Of a stretch of DNA of 11,131 nucleotides, positions 7,360-11,131 are shown piece after piece. The position numbers and the translations under genes are program-made. The notes beneath the pieces were generated by a model. It ran no database searches and was not told the DNA's origin. It saw only the letters and a program-made list of their open reading frames with translations. Location: contig JAUWQU010000041.1 of the NCBI GenBank assembly GCA_030610965.1, positions 1 through 11,131 of the forward strand, given 5' to 3'. The stretch is from Phycisphaerae bacterium. Its GTDB lineage: Bacteria; Planctomycetota; Phycisphaerae; SM23-33. Position 1 is the stretch's first letter; every line of letters starts with the position of its first letter.

Positions 7360-7387
7360 GGGATTTGAGATTTGGGATTTGGGATTT
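7360..7387. repeat. GGGATTT heptamer tandem array
   Basis: Four consecutive 7-bp units (GGGATTT, GAGATTT, GGGATTT, GGGATTT) end 11 nt before the AAGGAG ribosome site of the second SDR. They therefore lie in its leader if the cluster is one transcript. This is another member of the heptameric repeat class seen twice elsewhere in the window. Confidence 0.85.
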
Positions 7388-7398
7388 GAAACATTCTC

Positions 7399-7404
7399 AA
7401 GGAG
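7399..7404 (+). promoter_or_regulatory. Ribosome binding site for a GTG start
   Basis: A consensus AAGGAG ends 6 nt before the GTG at 7411. No in-frame ATG lies near the expected N-terminus, so GTG is the start of the second SDR. Confidence 0.75.
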
Positions 7405-7410
7405 ATTCTC

Positions 7411-8184
7411 GTGGAGTTTGAAAACAAGGTCGCCCTGGTTACGGGGGCGGCGGGAACAATTGGCAAGGGCCTGGCTGAGCGGTTCTGCCAACAGGGCGCC
7501 AGCGTCTTCATCACCGACCTCGACCAGGCTGCGCTCGACACTATCGCCAAGGAGCTTGGCCCAAAGTGCAAGGCACTGGCGGCTGACTGCACCAAGGCCG
7601 ACCAGGTCGCCAAGGTCGTCGAGGCCGCGAAGGCAGCCTTCGGCGGCAGTATCGACATTCTGGTGAACGTGGCCGGCAGCGTCGGCAAGGGCGGACCCGT
7701 CGAGGACATGTCCGAGGAGACGTGGGACTTCGTCTTCGACGTCAACTGCAAGGGCACGTTCCTGTTCACCAAGTTTGTCGTGCCGATCATGAAGGCAGGC
7801 GGCGGGAAGATCGTCAACTTCTCCAGCAAGTCCGGCAAAACCGGCTCGGCCCTGATGACCGCATACTCGGCCGCCAAGGCGGCGATTATCGGCCTGACGC
7901 AGGCGCTCGCGTTCGAGCTGGCGGGCTCCAACATCAATGTCAACTGCGTCTGCCCGGGCATCACGGCGGACACGGGCGTATGGAAGAGCGTTTCGGCCGA
8001 CTACATCGAAACCATGAAGTTGCCCGTCGATGAGATCGTCAAGAAGTTCACCGCCAAGGTTCCGCTCAAGCGGCTGGCGGCGGTCGAGGACGTGGTGGCG
8101 GTAACGGCGTTCCTGGCAAGCAAGGGCGCCGATTACATGACCGGTCAGGCCATCAACATCACCGGCGGACGCGAGATGCACTGA
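7411..8184 (+). CDS. Short-chain dehydrogenase/reductase (classical SDR), second copy
   Basis: A 257-residue classical SDR, cytoplasmic, likely oxidising or reducing a carbohydrate intermediate. It shows TGAAGTIG (11-18), Asp36 at the end of beta-2 (FITDLD, suggesting NAD over NADP), NVAG (86-89, with Val in place of the second Asn of NNAG), Asn112 in DVNCKGT, Ser139 in NFSSKSG, and the catalytic pair Tyr152/Lys156 (YSAAK). It continues with NVNCVCPGI and a C-terminal TGQAINITGG. A longer segment follows the PG motif (about 184-212, VWKSVSADYIETMKLPVDE), the usual site of the substrate-binding loop. It shares only general SDR features with the enzyme at 1375-2157, so the two probably catalyse different steps. 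The GTG start has an ideal AAGGAG 6 nt upstream. The gene lies between the propeller lipoprotein and the aldolase. Confidence 0.93.
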   Translation: MEFENKVALVTGAAGTIGKGLAERFCQQGASVFITDLDQAALDTIAKELGPKCKALAADCTKADQVAKVVEAAKAAFGGSIDILVNVAGSVGKGGPVEDMSEETWDFVFDVNCKGTFLFTKFVVPIMKAGGGKIVNFSSKSGKTGSALMTAYSAAKAAIIGLTQALAFELAGSNINVNCVCPGITADTGVWKSVSADYIETMKLPVDEIVKKFTAKVPLKRLAAVEDVVAVTAFLASKGADYMTGQAINITGGREMH

Positions 8185-8224
8185 CGCCGAAAGAAGCGGA
8201 TTACCACAGAGGCACAGAGAAATA

Positions 8225-8347
8225 GAAGAAGAAACATCAGATGGGGATTACACAGATTATGAGATTACACAGATTAAAGAATATGAATGCTGTTATCTGT
8301 GTAATCTCATAATCTCTGTAATCCCCGTCTAAAGCCGTTTCTTCTTT
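8225..8347. repeat. GATTACA-type palindromic intergenic element, copy 2
   Basis: A very long hairpin. The arms 8239-8274 and 8295-8330 pair over 36 positions with one mismatch and one G-T pair, around a 20-nt AT-rich loop. After a small internal loop, a purine/pyrimidine stem (8225-8235 with 8337-8347) extends it. Each arm holds two GATTACACAGATTA-type words 17 bp apart (8246 and 8263). A 16-bp word, TTTCTTCTTCTCCGCG, follows at 8355-8370 and is identical to the one after copy 1. It occupies most of the 228-bp gap before the aldolase gene. Confidence 0.9.
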
Positions 8348-8412
8348 GTTGTTCTTTCTTCTTCTCCGCGTTCTCTGCTATTGGATCTTTCATCATCAAC
8401 CGGAGAATCACC

Positions 8413-9141
8413 ATGAAGTGGACCAAGGAAAAGGTCGCAAAGACACTCGATCACGCGGCCCTCAAGGCCAACCTGACCGACAAGGACATCATCGAAGCAT
8501 GCGAACTGGGCAAGAAGTATAACGTCGCCACAGTTTGCGTCCGCCCGTCGGACGTTCCGCTGGCAGCCAAGGAACTCACCGGCAGCGACGTCGACGTCTC
8601 GGTTGTCGTGGGCTTTCCGCACGGCGCGGGCAAGCCGGAAACCAAAGCCCTCGAGGCGAAGCTCGCCATCGCCGACGGCGCCAAGGAACTGGACATGGTC
8701 ATGAACATCGGCAAGTTCCTCAGCGGCGACCACGAATGGGTCAAGCGGGACATCGCCTCCGTCACGGCCGAGGCCAAGGGTAAGGAGGTGCTGGTCAAGG
8801 TCATCCTCGAATCGACGTACCTGACGCTCGATCAGGTCGCCAAGGCCTGCGAGATCGCCCGCGACGCGGGGGCGGACTTCGTCAAGACGTCCACCGGCTT
8901 TGCCGACGTCGGGCCCGGCGCGACCCCCGAGGCCATCGAAGTGATGGTCCAAACCGTCGGCGCGACGATGGGCGTCAAGGCCTCCGGCGGCGTGCGGGAC
9001 TACCTTGGGGCGGTCGGATTCCTCGAGCAGGGCTGCACGCGGCTCGGCACGGCAGGCGGGACGAAGGTCATCTGCGAGAGAACGCCCCCGCGGACCCCAC
9101 GAGCACCTACTGACCGCAAGGACGACGTGAGCCATGACTGA
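8413..9141 (+). CDS. DeoC-family class I aldolase (deoxyribose-phosphate aldolase-like)
   Basis: 242 residues, within the family's usual 210-260. DeoC enzymes cleave 2-deoxyribose 5-phosphate to glyceraldehyde 3-phosphate and acetaldehyde through a Schiff-base lysine. The core signatures are present: LDHAALKA (12-19), VCVRPSDV (41-48), VVGFPHG (65-71), KELDMVMNIG (91-100) with Asp94 of the proton relay, VKVILEST (128-135), GADFVKTSTGF (153-163) with Schiff-base Lys158, and VKASGGVR (188-195) with Lys189. The C-terminal phosphate loop reads RLGTAGG (210-216), where relatives usually have Ser after GT or GA; this may alter substrate binding. The tail after residue 220 is charged and Pro-rich, without family character. 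GGAG 7 nt upstream supports the ATG. Its stop overlaps the next start by 8 nt, implying translational coupling. Because it sits beside an FGGY kinase rather than nucleoside-salvage genes, a different phosphorylated substrate is possible, so I withhold the deoC symbol. Confidence 0.9.
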   Translation: MKWTKEKVAKTLDHAALKANLTDKDIIEACELGKKYNVATVCVRPSDVPLAAKELTGSDVDVSVVVGFPHGAGKPETKALEAKLAIADGAKELDMVMNIGKFLSGDHEWVKRDIASVTAEAKGKEVLVKVILESTYLTLDQVAKACEIARDAGADFVKTSTGFADVGPGATPEAIEVMVQTVGATMGVKASGGVRDYLGAVGFLEQGCTRLGTAGGTKVICERTPPRTPRAPTDRKDDVSHD

Positions 9142-10195
9142 CACCATGCAAGCCATCGTATTCCACGCGCCCGGCGACGTGCGGGTCGAGCAGGTCCCCG
9201 TGCCCACGTGCGGCCAGGCCGAGATGCTCGTCCAGGTCGACGCCTGCGCGGTCTGCGGATCGGACCTCAAGAGCTCCAAGGTCGGCAACCCGCGAATCAA
9301 GCCGCCGCTGACGATGGGCCACGAGTTTACCGGCATCATCCGCGAGATCGGCCCGTCCGCCAAGGCCAACAGCCTGGCCGTCGGCGACCGCGTGGTAATG
9401 GCCACGACAATCTCCTGCGGCCAGTGCGAATACTGCCGCCGCGGCTGGCCTAACCTGTGCGCCGACCTTGCCCCCATGGGCTTTTCCTACCCCGGAGGCA
9501 TGGCCGAGTTCGTCGTAATCCCGGAGCGGGCACTGGTCAACGGGCACGTGGTGAAAGTGCCGCCCAACCTGCCGGCCGAGCACGCCGCACTGGCCGAACC
9601 CGTCAGTTGCGCCGTCAACTGCGTCGAGAACTGCTGCGTCCAGGCCGGCGACACGGTAGTCGTCCTCGGGGCCGGGCCGATGGGGCTGATCAACGTCTGC
9701 GTCGCCCGCGGCATGGGCGCCGCCAAGATCATCCTCTCCGAAGTGAGCCCCCAGAGGCTGAAGATGGCCGAGAGCTTCGGCTGCGACATCCTGGTAAACC
9801 CGACCGAGCAGGACCTCGCGGCAATCGTAACCGAAGCCACCGGCGGTATCGGCGCCGACGTGGCGATTGTAGCCGCCCCGGCCGCGGCGCCACAGGAGCA
9901 GGCCGTACACCTCGTCCGAAAGCGAGGCGCGGTATGCCTATTCGCCTCCCTGCCGTCCGGCAAGCACATCCTCCAGATGGACAGCCGAGCCATTCACTAC
10001 AACGAACTGCGCGTGATCGGCACGAGCGATTCGACGCCCGCCCACGTGGCAGCGTCAGTCAAGCTCCTCGCCGAGGGCCGCGTCCCCGCCGAAAAGCTCG
10101 CCAGCCACATCCTGCCCCTGTCGGAAATCCACAAGGCCTTCGAGCTGATGGAACGGGGCGAAGCGTTGCGAGTGGTGCTCAAGCCCCAAGGCTGA
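9134..10195 (+). CDS. Zinc-dependent medium-chain dehydrogenase (sorbitol/threonine dehydrogenase-like)
   Basis: 353 residues, the normal length for zinc medium-chain dehydrogenases. It likely oxidises a polyol or secondary alcohol, or reduces an aldehyde, with NAD(H) in the cytoplasm. Catalytic zinc ligands are visible as Cys41 (CAVCGSD), His63-Glu64 (MGHEFTG) and Glu155 (LAEPVSC). The structural-zinc lobe has Cys95, Cys98, Cys101 and Cys109. The Rossmann motif GAGPMG is at 179-184, with Glu203 at the end of the next strand (ILSEVS), consistent with NAD preference. The pattern fits the sorbitol, threonine and galactitol dehydrogenase group, but the substrate is not readable. The ATG lies inside the aldolase gene (ATGACTGA overlap), so the two are probably translationally coupled and act on linked steps. 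An AAGGA sits 12 nt upstream. It is the last gene of the cluster, followed after 19 nt by a palindromic array. Confidence 0.93.
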   Translation: MTDTMQAIVFHAPGDVRVEQVPVPTCGQAEMLVQVDACAVCGSDLKSSKVGNPRIKPPLTMGHEFTGIIREIGPSAKANSLAVGDRVVMATTISCGQCEYCRRGWPNLCADLAPMGFSYPGGMAEFVVIPERALVNGHVVKVPPNLPAEHAALAEPVSCAVNCVENCCVQAGDTVVVLGAGPMGLINVCVARGMGAAKIILSEVSPQRLKMAESFGCDILVNPTEQDLAAIVTEATGGIGADVAIVAAPAAAPQEQAVHLVRKRGAVCLFASLPSGKHILQMDSRAIHYNELRVIGTSDSTPAHVAASVKLLAEGRVPAEKLASHILPLSEIHKAFELMERGEALRVVLKPQG

Positions 10196-10214
10196 TCGGC
10201 CGGCATAAGCTGCC

Positions 10215-10374
10215 GTAGCATGGGCATCTTGCCCATGAGTAGCACGGGCATCTTGCCCGTGAGTAGCATGGGCATCTTGCCCATGAGTAGCAGGGCCGTC
10301 TCGGCCCTGCCGGCGACGGGAGAATCCACGGGCGGGATGCCCGTGGGACGCACGGGCGGGATGCCCATGCTACG
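10215..10374. repeat. Array of 24-bp palindromic units between convergent genes
   Basis: Four contiguous 24-bp units start at 10215, 10239, 10263 and 10287. Each begins GTAGCA and contains an 8-bp stem around a TCT loop, such as CATGGGCA-TCT-TGCCCATG. Two further 24-bp units at 10327 and 10351 are related copies in inverted orientation with a GGGAT loop. The sequence differs among units, but stem pairing is kept by matched changes on both sides. The array lies between the 3' ends of the zinc dehydrogenase gene and the convergent minus-strand gene, where it could act as a bidirectional hairpin barrier. No T-runs follow the stems. Confidence 0.92.
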
Positions 10375-10399
10375 TTGTCATTCCTGCCCCCCCCCGCCG

Positions 10400-11131
10400 T
10401 CAGCGGCGCTTGCCGGGCCCGCCGGGCCTCGGTGCCCCAGGGGCGCGAGGCGATGGGGGCGGCGCGATGCGCACCGGCTGGATCCGCTGGATCAGGACGC
10501 TGTAGCCGCCGACCTCGTTCTTGTGGTCCGCCTCGGTGTAGATCTTCACGAAGGCGATGTTCCGATCGACGGTGAAGTCCACCGCGTAGCCCTGGGTGAC
10601 AACGCCGAACTTCCTGATGACGCTCAGCTTGCCATCTCCGGGCCGGCCGGCGAAGGCGATGGCCTCCAACTTCATCTGAACGTCGCTGAACGTCACCCTG
10701 TATTCGCCTGGCGCCGGCGGGGTGAAGATCATCCAGTCCTTGTCGTCCCGGCCGTATATGGTGTGCCGCTGCTTGACGCCCATCACGAGCGCGGCCGGCT
10801 TGGTCTGGCCGTCGGGCTCGAAGGCATCGACGTATCGCCCGAGCCGCGCGGCCACGGGGTCGATCGCAGGCGCGGGGCGCGGCTGGATGGGGTGCCTTCG
10901 CACGATAGCGTACGGCCCCGCATCGGCCAGCAGTCGCGGGTTGTCCATGCCGATTATGCGAAGCCTCACGGTCCGCCCGCGGCCGCGAAGGGAAAACGGC
11001 ACGACCCATTTCAGTTTGCCCTTGCGGATGTCGGCCACGCTGGCCGGGGCGATGTCAGACCACGTGTGCCCCTCGTCGAACGATTGCAGCACGCGGACCA
11101 GACCGGCCAATTCCCGGGTGCGCCATTCCAC
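10400..11131 (-). CDS. C-terminal part of a secreted protein with Ig/Asp-box-like and PPC-like domains
   Basis: An open frame of 243 codons from the right edge to a TGA at 10402-10400. The true start lies outside the window, and the GTG at the edge is only an internal codon. The visible N-terminal part (about 1-75) has SFDEGHTWSDI, an Asp-box-like S-x-D-x-G-x-T-W, followed by KWVVPFSLRGRGRTVRLRIIG and GPYAI. That order recalls the Ig-like modules that carry S-x-DGG-x-TW and then W-x-VP-x-RIRV in surface proteins. Residues from about 100 to 165 (DAFEPDGQTKPAALVMG, then a GRDDKDWMIFTPPAPGEYRVTF core) fit a pre-peptidase C-terminal (PPC)-like beta-sandwich. The protein ends in a Pro/Arg/Gly-rich tail (about 218-243). 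Such modules occur in large extracellular enzymes and adhesins; the catalytic part, if any, is not visible. It is convergent with the sugar cluster, so probably not co-transcribed. Confidence 0.8.
   Translation of the reverse strand: MEWRTRELAGLVRVLQSFDEGHTWSDIAPASVADIRKGKLKWVVPFSLRGRGRTVRLRIIGMDNPRLLADAGPYAIVRRHPIQPRPAPAIDPVAARLGRYVDAFEPDGQTKPAALVMGVKQRHTIYGRDDKDWMIFTPPAPGEYRVTFSDVQMKLEAIAFAGRPGDGKLSVIRKFGVVTQGYAVDFTVDRNIAFVKIYTEADHKNEVGGYSVLIQRIQPVRIAPPPSPRAPGAPRPGGPGKRR

Noticed and set aside
9997..10368. Minus-strand open frame with repeated GKMPML-type peptide
   Set aside because: The peptide repeats are only the translation of the 24-bp palindromic units, and the rest is antisense to the zinc dehydrogenase gene.
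10215..10374. Possible CRISPR array because of regularly spaced palindromic repeats
   Set aside because: The units are directly adjacent with no unique spacers, and their stems vary in matched fashion. This is a palindromic repeat array, and no cas-like gene is present.
10387..10395. Run of nine C as a possible frameshift or slippage site
   Set aside because: It lies outside both flanking reading frames, just past the stop codon of the minus-strand gene, so it does not affect any coding call.

Overview
This window (about 60% GC by eye) most resembles a member of the Planctomycetota or a relative in the PVC group. The inference rests on three things: a nucleoside:H+ symporter-type MFS permease carrying a LamG-like insert; secreted HEAT-repeat and sialidase/Ig-plus-PPC-like proteins; and gaps between genes filled with short palindromic and heptameric repeats. 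No rRNA, tRNA or marker gene is present, so the placement is tentative.

Layout. A minus-strand secreted HEAT-repeat protein runs off the left edge (1-793). A 581-bp divergent gap with a large hairpin follows (794-1374). Seven plus-strand genes then fill 1375-10195: a short-chain dehydrogenase (SDR), an MFS symporter with a large extra domain before its last membrane helix, an FGGY carbohydrate kinase of the L-xylulose/erythritol kinase type, an SMP-30/NHL-like beta-propeller lipoprotein, a second SDR, a DeoC-family class I aldolase, and a zinc-dependent medium-chain alcohol/polyol dehydrogenase. The last two overlap by 8 nt. A 160-bp array of 24-bp palindromic units separates this cluster from a convergent minus-strand gene (10400-11131). 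That gene encodes the C-terminal part of a secreted or surface protein with an Ig/Asp-box-like segment and a PPC-like beta-sandwich, and it runs off the right edge.

How the genes could work together. Uptake, oxidation/reduction (two SDRs and one zinc dehydrogenase), possible extracytoplasmic lactone hydrolysis or ligand binding (the propeller lipoprotein), phosphorylation, and aldol cleavage at a deoxyribose-phosphate-aldolase-type site together suggest catabolism of an unusual sugar, polyol or sugar acid. The substrate cannot be read from sequence. No regulator lies inside the window. Both flanking genes are on the other strand, so these seven genes look like one complete collinear cluster.

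Most of the gaps inside the cluster are 146-228 bp and carry structured repeats of at least four kinds: GGATTGC heptamers arranged as a hairpin, AGGTAGT and GGGATTT heptamers, GATTACA-type 17-bp double repeats arranged as long hairpins, and the 24-bp palindromes. The strongest candidates for something undescribed are the LamG-like insert, whose motifs look circularly permuted, and the 24-bp array, whose units show compensatory base changes.
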